From positions 1 through 7,649 of the forward strand of contig JACDGO010000089.1 in the NCBI GenBank assembly GCA_013821585.1: 7,649 bases of DNA. The letters run 5' to 3'. The notes beneath the pieces are model-generated. The model saw only the letters and a program-made list of their open reading frames with translations, searched no databases and had not been told where the DNA came from. This document shows, in pieces, positions 1 through 5,940 of this stretch; within the stretch, counting starts at the first letter, position 1; the number at the start of each line of letters is the position of its first letter. This DNA is from Sphingomonadaceae bacterium. Lineage in GTDB: Bacteria > Pseudomonadota > Alphaproteobacteria > Sphingomonadales > Sphingomonadaceae. The position numbers were made by a program, and so were the translations under genes.

Positions 1-166
1 CGGTACGATCACGCGCGACGAGGTTCGCGCCGCCGCCGGGCGCCGGTTCGACCTGCTCGATCCGGCGCATGGCGGCTCGCTGACGCTCGCCGGTCTGCCG
101 CACACGATGGCGCAGCGCGCCGCCGAGCACCGCGCGGCGCACGACCGGAAAAAGGCGCCGCGCTAG
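1..166 (+). CDS. EF-hand domain protein, C-terminal fragment (start upstream of window)
   Basis: Only the last 54 codons are present, read from base 2 to the TAG at 164-166. The fragment opens with GTITRDEV, which fits positions 6-12 of a calcium-binding EF-hand loop (Gly, Ile at position 8, Glu at position 12); the loop's leading Asp residues lie off the window. About 12 residues later, FDLLDPAHGGSLTLAGLP resembles a second, degenerate EF-hand whose position 12 is Gly instead of Glu, so it probably binds calcium weakly or not at all. The tail is basic (DRKKAPR). Small EF-hand proteins of this kind are often exported in proteobacteria, but the N-terminus that would show a signal peptide is missing. 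The gene converges on yraN and their stop codons overlap in a shared CTAG. The EF-hand call is from motif reading; the specific role is unknown. Confidence 0.65.
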   Translation, partial: GTITRDEVRAAAGRRFDLLDPAHGGSLTLAGLPHTMAQRAAEHRAAHDRKKAPR

Positions 167-522
167 CCGAGCCGGACGTTCGCGAGGTGTTTCGGCAGGC
201 CGCTGCCGACGAGGATGACGTCGATTCGCATGTCGTCGCGGGCGCGCAGATAGCGCGGCGCGAGCGCGCTGGCGGCGGCGGCGACGCGCTTGAGGCGGCG
301 CTCGTCGATCGCCTGGGTCAGGTCGAACGTGCTACCCCGCGCCTTGACCTCGACGAAGGCGACGATCCGTCCGCGCCGCGCGATCAGATCGCCCTCGCCC
401 CAATGTGTGCGAACGCGGCGCGCGAGGATGCGCCAGCCGTGCAGGCGCAGCCACCACGCGGCGATCGTTTCGGCGCGACGGCCGCGCTTTTCGGCGAGCT
501 GGCGCGCGCCGGGCTTTTTCAC
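163..522 (-). CDS. yraN: YraN / UPF0102 family endonuclease-like protein
   Basis: A 119-residue protein of normal length for UPF0102 (YraN). The family has a PD-(D/E)XK-type nuclease fold; its cellular role is not settled, with DNA repair or recombination suggested. The fold's conserved residues are visible: Glu18 in RRAETIAAWWL, Gly42-Glu43-Gly44-Asp45-Leu46 (the common form is GEIDL, so Ile is replaced by Gly while the acidic pair is kept), and FVEVKAR with Glu58 and Lys60 as the expected active-site E-x-K. The start is GTG at 522-520. It overlaps the TGA of rsmI (521-519) in a GTGA, so translation is probably coupled to rsmI, with both on one transcript. The stop overlaps that of the convergent EF-hand gene. 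rsmI next to yraN is a recurring pair in proteobacteria. The family call is secure; the biochemical function is not. Confidence 0.92.
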   Translation of the reverse strand: MKKPGARQLAEKRGRRAETIAAWWLRLHGWRILARRVRTHWGEGDLIARRGRIVAFVEVKARGSTFDLTQAIDERRLKRVAAAASALAPRYLRARDDMRIDVILVGSGLPKHLANVRLG

Positions 523-1352
523 GCCTTGAGAGCCAGCGCGCGCGCGTAAAGCGTGCGCCGGTCGAGTCCCGTCGCCTTCGCCACCTCGCTCGCGGCGCGC
601 CCAGGGGACAGGCGCGTCATCGCCTCGGCGAGCGCCTTGTCGCCGTCCTCGGCGCTGGCAGGCCCCGTTTCACCCGGCGGCGCGACGACGATGACGATTT
701 CGCCCTTCGGCGGCGCATCGGCATAGCGCGCGGCGAGGGCGGAGAGCGTACCGGTCACGCATTCCTCGTGCAGCTTGGTCATCTCGCGCGCCACCGCCAC
801 CTCGCGGTCTCCGAGACCTTCGGCGAGCGCCGCGAGCGCCACCGCCAGCCTCGGCCCCGATTCGTAGAGCACCAGGGTCGCGCGCACTCCCGCCAGCTCG
901 GCGATCGCTTTGCCGCGCCCCTTGGCTTTCGACGGAAGGAACCCCGCGAACAGGAAACGGTCGGTCGGCAATCCCGCGAGCGTCAGAGCCGCGACCGCGG
1001 CGCACGGTCCCGGCACCGTCACGACCTCGATCCCCGCCGCGCGCGCGCCGCGCACCAGCTTGTAGCCGGGGTCGGAGATCAGCGGCGTACCCGCGTCGCT
1101 GACCAGCGCGACCGCTTCCATCGCCATGCGCGCGACAAGCGCATCGCGCACGCCCTCCCCGACGTGGTCGTGATAGGCGATCACCCGCCGCTTGACGCCG
1201 ATGTGGCGCAAAAGCTTGGCGGTCACGCGGCTGTCCTCGGCGGCTATCAGGTCGGCTTGCGCGAGCACCGCCGCGGCGCGCGAACTCAGATCGCCGAGAT
1301 TGCCGATCGGGGTCGCGACGATGTAGAGGCCGGGCTTCAGGGTTGCGTTCAT
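519..1352 (-). CDS. rsmI: 16S rRNA (cytidine(1402)-2'-O)-methyltransferase RsmI
   Basis: A cytoplasmic SAM-dependent enzyme that 2'-O-methylates C1402 in the decoding centre of 16S rRNA. The 277 residues show the tetrapyrrole-methylase-like fold of the family. LYIVATPIGNLGD is at 9-21, AAEDSRVT at 37-44, the glycine-rich SDAGTPLISDPGY at 85-97 and VPGPCAA at 113-119. The GFLPSKAKGR stretch is at 137-146. The C-terminal 40 residues (SPGRAASEVAKATGLDRRTLY, from 249) form the small helix-turn-helix extension typical of RsmI. I chose the ATG at 1352, which puts the usual short leader before LYIVATP. An in-frame ATG five codons upstream (1367-1365) would add MTLDL and overlap the divergent lipoprotein reading frame. 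Neither start has a clear Shine-Dalgarno sequence. The gene is followed by yraN with a 4-base GTGA overlap. Confidence 0.96.
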   Translation of the reverse strand: MNATLKPGLYIVATPIGNLGDLSSRAAAVLAQADLIAAEDSRVTAKLLRHIGVKRRVIAYHDHVGEGVRDALVARMAMEAVALVSDAGTPLISDPGYKLVRGARAAGIEVVTVPGPCAAVAALTLAGLPTDRFLFAGFLPSKAKGRGKAIAELAGVRATLVLYESGPRLAVALAALAEGLGDREVAVAREMTKLHEECVTGTLSALAARYADAPPKGEIVIVVAPPGETGPASAEDGDKALAEAMTRLSPGRAASEVAKATGLDRRTLYARALALKA

Positions 1353-1390
1353 AAGGTCGAGGGTCATGGCAGAGGGGTTGGCGGGCGCAC

Positions 1391-1394
1391 AAGG
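1391..1394 (+). promoter_or_regulatory. Ribosome binding site favouring the GTG start at 1402
   Basis: AAGG lies seven bases before the GTG at 1402. It supports starting the lipoprotein there, where MRKW opens a compact lipoprotein signal, over the in-frame ATG at 1366. The upstream ATG also has purine-rich sequence before it (AAGG at 1353-1356), so the evidence is not decisive. Confidence 0.4.
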
Positions 1395-1401
1395 CGCGCG
1401 C

Positions 1402-2544
1402 GTGCGGAAATGGATCGGCCTTCTCGCCGTGGCGCTGCTCGCTGCGTGCCAGGTCGTGCCGAAAACGCCGCCGCGCCCGATCGCGACGCCGCCCCAGCAG
1501 CCGCGTCCGGAGCAGGTCGGGCCGTCGCTCCCGTCCGACGCCGAACGGCATCGCATCGCGTTGCTCGTGCCACTGAGCGGCCCGAATGCGGGAGTGGGCA
1601 CGTCGATCTCGAACGCGGCGAACCTCGCGGTGCTCGACACCGGCGGCGCGCGCATCCGGGTCACGATGTACGACACCGGCGCGAGCGCGGCGGCGGCGGC
1701 GAGCAAGGCGATCGCCGAGGGCAATCGCCTGATTCTCGGCCCGCTCACCGCCGACGAGGCGCGCGCGGTCGGCCCGGTCGCGCGCTCGGCGCATGTGCCG
1801 GTCATCGCCTTTTCGAACGATGCGAGCGTCGCGGGCAACGGCACCTTCGTGATGGGCTATACACCGGGCGAGTCGATCGAGCGCGTCGTGCACTATGCGC
1901 GCGGCCGCGGCATGACCAAGTTCGCGGGACTGATCCCGGCGGGGCTCTATGGCCAGCGCGCATCGACCGCGTTCCTCCACGCGGTTGAGGACGGCGGCGG
2001 CAAAGTCGTCGCGCTCCAGACCTACGACCGCAGCCAGAGCGCGATCAATTCGGCGATCACGCGCCTTTCACCGACCGCGCCGTGGGACGCGGTGCTGATC
2101 GCCGACGCGGGCCGCATCGCCGTGCAGGCGGTTCCGGCGCTCCGCGCCAAGGGCGGCGGTTCGGCGAAAATCCTCGGCACCGAGCTCTGGAACACCGAAG
2201 GCGCGCTCGCCAACAGCCCGGTGCTGAAGGGCGCGTGGTTCGCGAGCGTTTCCGACGGGCTCTACAACCAGCTCGCGGCGAAATACCGCGTGCGCTTCGG
2301 CCGCAGCCCTTACCGGCTCGCAAGCTTGGGCTATGACGCGGTCCTTCTCGTCACACGCATCGCCGCCGACTGGCCGGTGGGGACGGCGTTTCCGGCGTCT
2401 CGGTTGACCGATCCCGGCGGCTTTTCGGGGATCGACGGCGCGTTCCGCTTCGGCCGCGACGGCATCGCCGAACGCGCGCTAGAAGTGCAGCAGGTTCAGC
2501 CGGGCGGGTTCACGGTGGTGTCGCCTGCGCCGCACGGGTTCTAG
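1402..2544 (+). CDS. Penicillin-binding protein activator, LppC/LpoA-like lipoprotein
   Basis: A predicted lipoprotein of 380 residues. From the GTG at 1402 it begins MRKWIGLLAVALLAAC: a basic n-region, a short hydrophobic core and a lipobox ending in Cys16. A proline-rich linker (about 22-42) follows, then a type-1 periplasmic-binding-protein fold from HRIALLVPLSGPNAGVG to near the C-terminus. Other marks are LILGPLTADE, VPVIAFSND, the hinge-like GLIPAGLYGQRAS, and SLGYDAVLL near the end. This is the penicillin-binding protein activator family. In E. coli, LpoA of this family stimulates PBP1A from the outer membrane. This protein lacks the long N-terminal TPR-like domain of LpoA, so the partner enzyme is inferred only by homology. 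The in-frame ATG at 1366 is an alternative start giving 392 residues. The gene is divergent from rsmI, as the lpoA/rsmI neighbourhood often is. Confidence 0.88.
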   Translation: MRKWIGLLAVALLAACQVVPKTPPRPIATPPQQPRPEQVGPSLPSDAERHRIALLVPLSGPNAGVGTSISNAANLAVLDTGGARIRVTMYDTGASAAAAASKAIAEGNRLILGPLTADEARAVGPVARSAHVPVIAFSNDASVAGNGTFVMGYTPGESIERVVHYARGRGMTKFAGLIPAGLYGQRASTAFLHAVEDGGGKVVALQTYDRSQSAINSAITRLSPTAPWDAVLIADAGRIAVQAVPALRAKGGGSAKILGTELWNTEGALANSPVLKGAWFASVSDGLYNQLAAKYRVRFGRSPYRLASLGYDAVLLVTRIAADWPVGTAFPASRLTDPGGFSGIDGAFRFGRDGIAERALEVQQVQPGGFTVVSPAPHGF

Positions 2545-2774
2545 GACATAGGCCCAAATTCGGCTCCCGGGATCCTGCGAAGAAATGCAATGCCTGTTAT
2601 CGGCCCAATCAACGCCGCTTGGAACTAATCTGCTGTTCCCGAAGGCTGCCGGCTTCGATATCGGCGAGGAGGTCGCCGAGCCACCTTCGATCAAGCCGTC
2701 TTTGCTCCTCGATGTGACGGAACAGGTGCTCGCCGCCCGTGGTGAGCGAGGATGGGAAGAGTCGGAGGCAAATC
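2545..2774. other. Gene-free 230-bp stretch of low GC, possible gene remnant
   Basis: I see no convincing complete gene here. Composition differs from the surroundings: bases 2581-2640 contain 30 G/C of 60, against 50 of 60 at 1741-1800. On the minus strand, a frame ending in TGA at 2611-2609 reads LTTGGEHLFRHIEEQRRLDR and continues WLGDLLADIEAG. This vaguely recalls the C-terminal helices of MarR-like regulators, but upstream of about 2745 it runs into the antisense of the membrane gene. It is either a 3' remnant or chance. The promoter for the two downstream plus-strand genes should lie in this stretch, although I could not pick out clear -35/-10 boxes. No strong terminator hairpin with a T-run follows the lipoprotein stop. 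Confidence 0.35.
2764..2768 (+). promoter_or_regulatory. Strong Shine-Dalgarno (GGAGG) fixing the start at 2775
   Basis: GGAGG is followed by a six-base spacer and the ATG at 2775. It decides against the longer in-frame GTG at 2739, whose extra 12 residues (MVSEDGKSRRQI) are hydrophilic and precede the first membrane helix. Confidence 0.75.
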
Positions 2775-3200
2775 ATGTGGAGGACGGTCCTTGCGGTCAT
2801 CGGTGGTCTCGTGGCGTGGACGCTGATCGCCACGCTACTCGATATCGGGTTGCGCCGTGTTCTCCCAGGTTATGCACAGGCTGAGCCGGCGTTGGCATTC
2901 ACTCTTGGCATGAAAATCGCGCGCCTTTCCCTTGCCGTAGTGACCTCACTCGCTGCGGGCGCCGTGGTTCGAGCGATCGCACCTGCGAGCAAGTTGGCGC
3001 CGTGGATCGTCGGGCTCGTCATGCTGGCGTTCTTCCTTCCCGCCCATATCCAGATCGGGGCGCGCTTGCCGATGTGGTATCACCTGTTTTTCCTGATCAC
3101 GCTTGCGCCATTGGTGAAGCTGGGTGCCCAGCTTCCCCTGCGTCGCCCAGCAGGCTCGCAAGACGGAACATTGCCCATTCAGGCGAGCGAACCCTCATGA
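2775..3200 (+). CDS. Four-helix integral membrane protein of unknown function
   Basis: A 141-residue protein I do not recognise. It has four probable transmembrane segments, at about 4-27 (TVLAVIGGLVAWTLIATLL), 48-67, 75-95 (PWIVGLVMLAFFLPAHIQIG) and 100-118. A short loop after the first helix carries DIGLRRVLPGYAQ. The C-terminal tail of about 23 residues is polar (RRPAGSQDGTLPI). Basic residues in the first loop and the tail suggest its topology but do not settle it. I see no catalytic or transport signature. The start at 2775 has a strong Shine-Dalgarno. The stop overlaps the ATG of the VOC gene as ATGA, so the two are made from one message and probably act together. GC is lower than in the flanking genes (35 of 60 bases at 2881-2940), consistent with more recent arrival or a non-core gene. 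Confidence 0.8.
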   Translation: MWRTVLAVIGGLVAWTLIATLLDIGLRRVLPGYAQAEPALAFTLGMKIARLSLAVVTSLAAGAVVRAIAPASKLAPWIVGLVMLAFFLPAHIQIGARLPMWYHLFFLITLAPLVKLGAQLPLRRPAGSQDGTLPIQASEPS

Positions 3201-3571
3201 GCGATTTCGTCCGGGCGAGCCGGCACACGGTGACGCCCCGCCTGATTACGCCGGATGTTGCCGGGCTCGTCAGTTTCATTCGCGAGGTGTTCGACGCGCA
3301 GGGTGATTTTGTCCCGGACCGCCCGGTTGAGCTGAAGATCGGCGACTCGACCATAATGGTCAGCGATGGTGGCGGGGTGAGGCCCTCCATGCCGGCTATG
3401 CTCTACGTCTATGTTGCCGATACGGATGCGACATTCCGATCGGCGACGATCGCGGGCGCGAAGATCATCGAGCCGCCGAGCGATATGCCGTGGGGGGATC
3501 GGCGTGCCACGGTTGCCGACCGCTGGGGGAATATTTGGCAGATCGCCACCTACCTCGATGCAGGCCGTTGA
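3197..3571 (+). CDS. VOC-family (glyoxalase/bleomycin-resistance fold) protein
   Basis: A 124-residue protein with the layout of a PhnB/glyoxalase-like VOC protein. It has an N-terminal TPRLITPDVAGLVSFIREVF (13-32), a strand with ELKIGDSTIMVSDG (45-58), then LYVYVADTDATFRSATIAGA (69-88), and the closing GDRRATVADRWGNIWQIATY (100-119). Relatives usually end with D-P-x-G-H-x-W and carry His-Ala-Glu in the first strand. Here the first His is Val44 and the closing His is Asn112, while Glu45 remains. Two usual metal or active-site positions are therefore changed, and a classical metal-dependent reaction is doubtful. It may bind a small molecule without catalysis or use other residues. The ATG at 3197 overlaps the TGA of the membrane protein (ATGA), indicating coupling. 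Fold assignment is firm; substrate unknown. Confidence 0.87.
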   Translation: MSDFVRASRHTVTPRLITPDVAGLVSFIREVFDAQGDFVPDRPVELKIGDSTIMVSDGGGVRPSMPAMLYVYVADTDATFRSATIAGAKIIEPPSDMPWGDRRATVADRWGNIWQIATYLDAGR

Positions 3572-3612
3572 CACGGCCCGTTGGGTTGCCCGCCTCGGAC
3601 ATCGCTCCACAT

Positions 3613-4791
3613 CTAAACGGCCACCACCTCGGCGAGGATCGCGTCGAGCAGGAGCGCCCCGCGCTCGGTGACGCGGAGCCGGTCGCCGTCGCGGATGACA
3701 AGGTCGGGAAGACGCGCGACGGCCCGGTCTTCGATCAGCGATCCCACCGCGACGCCGGTTTCCGCGGCGATCCGGGCGAGATCGACGCCTTCGCGCAGGC
3801 GCAAGCCCATCAGCAACGCCTCAGCGGCGCGGGCGGCGGGGGTTAGCGCCGCCTCGCTCTGCAACCCGTGCCCATTACGCGCGACCGCGCCGATCCAGTT
3901 TTCGGGCTTTCTGTGCCGCACCGTGGCAGCGCCGCCGCGCCGCCCGTGCGCGCCGGGGCCGACGCCCGCATAGTCGCCGTAGCGCCAGTAGGTGAGATTG
4001 TGGCGGCTCTCCGCGTCTAGCTTGGCGTGGCTGGAGATTTCATAGGCGGGGAGGCCGGCCGCGGCGGTCATCGCCCGCGTCGCCTCGAACAACGTCGCCG
4101 CGTGATCGCGATCGGCAGGCGTCAGCGCGCCCTGCTGGACGAGCGTCGCGAAGCGCGTGCCGGGCTCGATCGTCAGCTGGTAGAGCGACAGATGTTCGGT
4201 TCCGAAGCCGAGCGCGCGCGCCAGCTCGCGCTCCCACGCGCTGAGCGACTGGCCGGGCAGCGCGTAGATCAGGTCGAAGCTGACGCGCGCGAACGCGTCC
4301 TGCGCGGTGTCGAGCGCGGCAAGCCCTTCGGCAACATCGTGCGCGCGGCCCAAGAACCGCAGGGCCTCGTCATCAAGCGCCTGAAGCCCCAGCGAAACGC
4401 GGTTGACGCCCGCCGCGGCGATGTTGGCGAAGCGCGCCGCCTCGACCGACGAGGGATTCGCCTCGAGCGTGATCTCGACGTCTGCGTCCACGCGCCAATG
4501 CCCGGCTGCGGCGTCGATCACCGCCGCGACCGTTTCGGGCGGCATCAGCGACGGCGTGCCGCCGCCGAAGAAGATCGATCCGAGCATCCGTTCCGGCAGT
4601 GCCGCCGCCTCGTGCGCGAGGTCGGCGAGCAGCGCGTCGCGCCACGCGACCTGATCGACTTCGACGCGGACGTGGCTGTTGAAGTCGCAATAGGGGCATT
4701 TCGACACGCAAAACGGCCAGTGGACGTAGAGCGCGAGCGGGGCGTCGATTGAGGCGCGATTAAGCACTGGCGTGATAGCGGCTGTGGACAT
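3613..4791 (-). CDS. hemW: HemW, radical SAM heme chaperone (HemN-like)
   Basis: A cytoplasmic radical SAM protein of 392 residues. HemW proteins resemble oxygen-independent coproporphyrinogen III oxidase but act as heme-binding chaperones; older annotation calls them CPO-like oxidases. The 4Fe-4S motif C-x3-C-x2-C is at Cys28, Cys32 and Cys35 within HWPFCVSKCPYCDF. It is followed by FFGGGTPSLMP (74-83), ITLEANPSS (107-115), RVSLGLQALDDEALRFLGR (131-149) and FDLIYALPGQS (172-182). The HemW-type HNLTYWRYGDYAGVGPGAHG is at 264-283, and a C-terminal winged-helix-like HemN_C region follows. The start is uncertain: ATG at 4791 gives an 18-residue leader before LALYVHW, while an in-frame GTG at 4767 would remove eight residues. 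The ATG overlaps a possible start of the divergent CAP gene within CATG. The gene is normally linked to rdgB and rph but here is separated from them. Confidence 0.95.
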   Translation of the reverse strand: MSTAAITPVLNRASIDAPLALYVHWPFCVSKCPYCDFNSHVRVEVDQVAWRDALLADLAHEAAALPERMLGSIFFGGGTPSLMPPETVAAVIDAAAGHWRVDADVEITLEANPSSVEAARFANIAAAGVNRVSLGLQALDDEALRFLGRAHDVAEGLAALDTAQDAFARVSFDLIYALPGQSLSAWERELARALGFGTEHLSLYQLTIEPGTRFATLVQQGALTPADRDHAATLFEATRAMTAAAGLPAYEISSHAKLDAESRHNLTYWRYGDYAGVGPGAHGRRGGAATVRHRKPENWIGAVARNGHGLQSEAALTPAARAAEALLMGLRLREGVDLARIAAETGVAVGSLIEDRAVARLPDLVIRDGDRLRVTERGALLLDAILAEVVAV

Positions 4792-5344
4792 GATGCTGCG
4801 CTTGTTCCTTACGGCGGTCTTCGCCCTGTCGCCAACGATGCTTTGCGCCGAGCCTCCACCCGTAGAGGAACGCTGGGACGCGAGGCCGGCCGCGCGTGGC
4901 GATGTGTTGCTGCGTCAGGCGATGCTCGGCGAGCACAATGCGGCGCGCGCCGCCTATGGAGTGCGGCCGCTCGCGTGGAGCGACGCGCTCGCCGCCGACG
5001 CGCGCGGCTATGCCGCCGTTCTCGCGCGGACCGGGCGATTCGCGCACGACCCCCAAGCGAACGCGCGGGTGCAGGAAGGCGAGAATCTCTTCACGGGCAC
5101 GCGCAGCGCCTATCGCTACGAGGAAATGGCCGACGCGTGGATCGACGAGCGTGCGGATTACCGGCCGGGCGAATTCCCCGAGGTCAGCGCGACCGGTGAC
5201 TGGTCGGACGTCGGCCACTATACGCAGATCGTCTGGCCCGGGACGACCGAGGTCGGCTGCGCGCTCGCTTCGAACGCGCGCGACGATTATCTGGTATGCC
5301 GTTATTTGCCCGCCGGGAACGTCGTCGGCGAGGTGATGCGCTAG
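4790..5344 (+). CDS. Secreted CAP-domain (SCP/PR-1-like) protein
   Basis: A predicted exported protein of 184 residues. Residues 1-20 ([20 protein letters not shown]) form a Sec signal peptide with probable cleavage after Ala20. The rest is a single CAP domain: [18 protein letters not shown] (46-63), TGRFAHDP (81-88), QEGENLF (95-101), [11 protein letters not shown] (114-124), [17 protein letters not shown] (142-158) and [15 protein letters not shown] (167-181). The four residues of the CAP cavity can be assigned as His86, Glu98, Glu120 and His143. Cys157 and Cys170 probably form a disulfide, as expected for a periplasmic or secreted protein. Bacterial CAP proteins have been tied to lipid binding and to envelope functions; the role here is unknown. 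The start is ATG 4790 or 4793; an upstream GTG at 4772 would add MIAAVD. No clear Shine-Dalgarno precedes any of them. Its stop overlaps that of rdgB in CTAG. Confidence 0.9.
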   Translation: MMLRLFLTAVFALSPTMLCAEPPPVEERWDARPAARGDVLLRQAMLGEHNAARAAYGVRPLAWSDALAADARGYAAVLARTGRFAHDPQANARVQEGENLFTGTRSAYRYEEMADAWIDERADYRPGEFPEVSATGDWSDVGHYTQIVWPGTTEVGCALASNARDDYLVCRYLPAGNVVGEVMR

Positions 5345-5940
5345 AAGACGGCGGCGACGAGCTTGGCGAACGCGTCGGCGCGGTGGCTGATGCGGTGCTT
5401 GGCCTCCGGATCGATCTCGCCGAAGGTATCGCGATCGCCGTCGCGCACGAACATCGCGTCATAACCGAAGCCGCTTTTTCCGCGTGGCGGCCAGACGAGC
5501 GCACCATCGACGCGGCCCTCTACCTCGACCTCGCTGCCGTTCGGCCAGCACAAGGCGAGCGCGCAGACGAAATGCGCGTCGCGGCCCGCGCCCTTCGGCG
5601 CGCGCGACAGATGATCCTCGACCAGCCGCATCGCCATGCCGAAATCCTTGTCCGGCCCCGCCCAGCGCGCCGAAAAAATGCCGGGATCGCCGCCGAGCGC
5701 CTCGACGCACAGCCCGCTGTCGTCGGCGAGCGCGGGCAGGCCCGAAAGATCGGCCGCCTGGCGCGCCTTGAGCAAGGCGTTGGCGGCGAAGGTCGTCCCC
5801 GTCTCCTCGGGCTCGGGCAGGTCGAGCGACGCCGCCGAGACCGGCTCGACGCCATAGGGCGCGAGCAGCGCCGCGATCTCGTGCACCTTGCCCGGATTGT
5901 GGCTGGCAACGACGAGCTTGCCAGCCGCGAGCTTCGTCAC
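5341..5940 (-). CDS. rdgB: RdgB/HAM1 non-canonical purine NTP pyrophosphatase
   Basis: A cytoplasmic house-cleaning enzyme that hydrolyses dITP, ITP and XTP to the monophosphate plus pyrophosphate, keeping deaminated purines out of DNA and RNA. The 199-residue length is normal. Conserved blocks are SHNPGKVHE (13-21), [15 protein letters not shown] (45-59), the metal-site [12 protein letters not shown] (71-82), [10 protein letters not shown] (86-95), SGFGYDAMF (156-164) and the nucleobase-recognising [10 protein letters not shown] (181-190). The start is a GTG at 5940-5938 that overlaps the TGA of rph as GTGA. This places [10 protein letters not shown] eight residues after the initiator and makes rph-rdgB a coupled operon. 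Longer in-frame upstream reading is antisense-like and overlaps rph. The 3' end shares CTAG with the convergent CAP gene. Confidence 0.96.
   Translation of the reverse strand: MTKLAAGKLVVASHNPGKVHEIAALLAPYGVEPVSAASLDLPEPEETGTTFAANALLKARQAADLSGLPALADDSGLCVEALGGDPGIFSARWAGPDKDFGMAMRLVEDHLSRAPKGAGRDAHFVCALALCWPNGSEVEVEGRVDGALVWPPRGKSGFGYDAMFVRDGDRDTFGEIDPEAKHRISHRADAFAKLVAAVF

Noticed and set aside
1353..1844. N-terminal extension of the rsmI frame upstream to 1844
   Set aside because: The extension is antisense to the lipoprotein coding sequence and has no family similarity. RsmI proteins begin near LYIVATPIGN, so the start is at 1352 or 1367.
405..1988. A 527-codon open frame on the plus strand across rsmI and the lipoprotein gene
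   Set aside because: It is antisense to rsmI and out of frame with the lipoprotein. It is Arg/Gly/Ala-rich low-complexity translation typical of GC-rich shadow frames, with no recognisable domain.
2739..2774. Longer start (GTG 2739) for the membrane protein
   Set aside because: The strong GGAGG six bases before the ATG at 2775 and the hydrophobic start after it make the shorter form far more likely.
3572..3612. Terminator between the VOC gene and hemW
   Set aside because: CCCGTTGGG is only a three-base-pair stem without a T-run, so it is too weak to call.
4027..4752. A 241-codon plus-strand frame within hemW
   Set aside because: It is antisense to the conserved radical SAM motifs and shows low-complexity composition.
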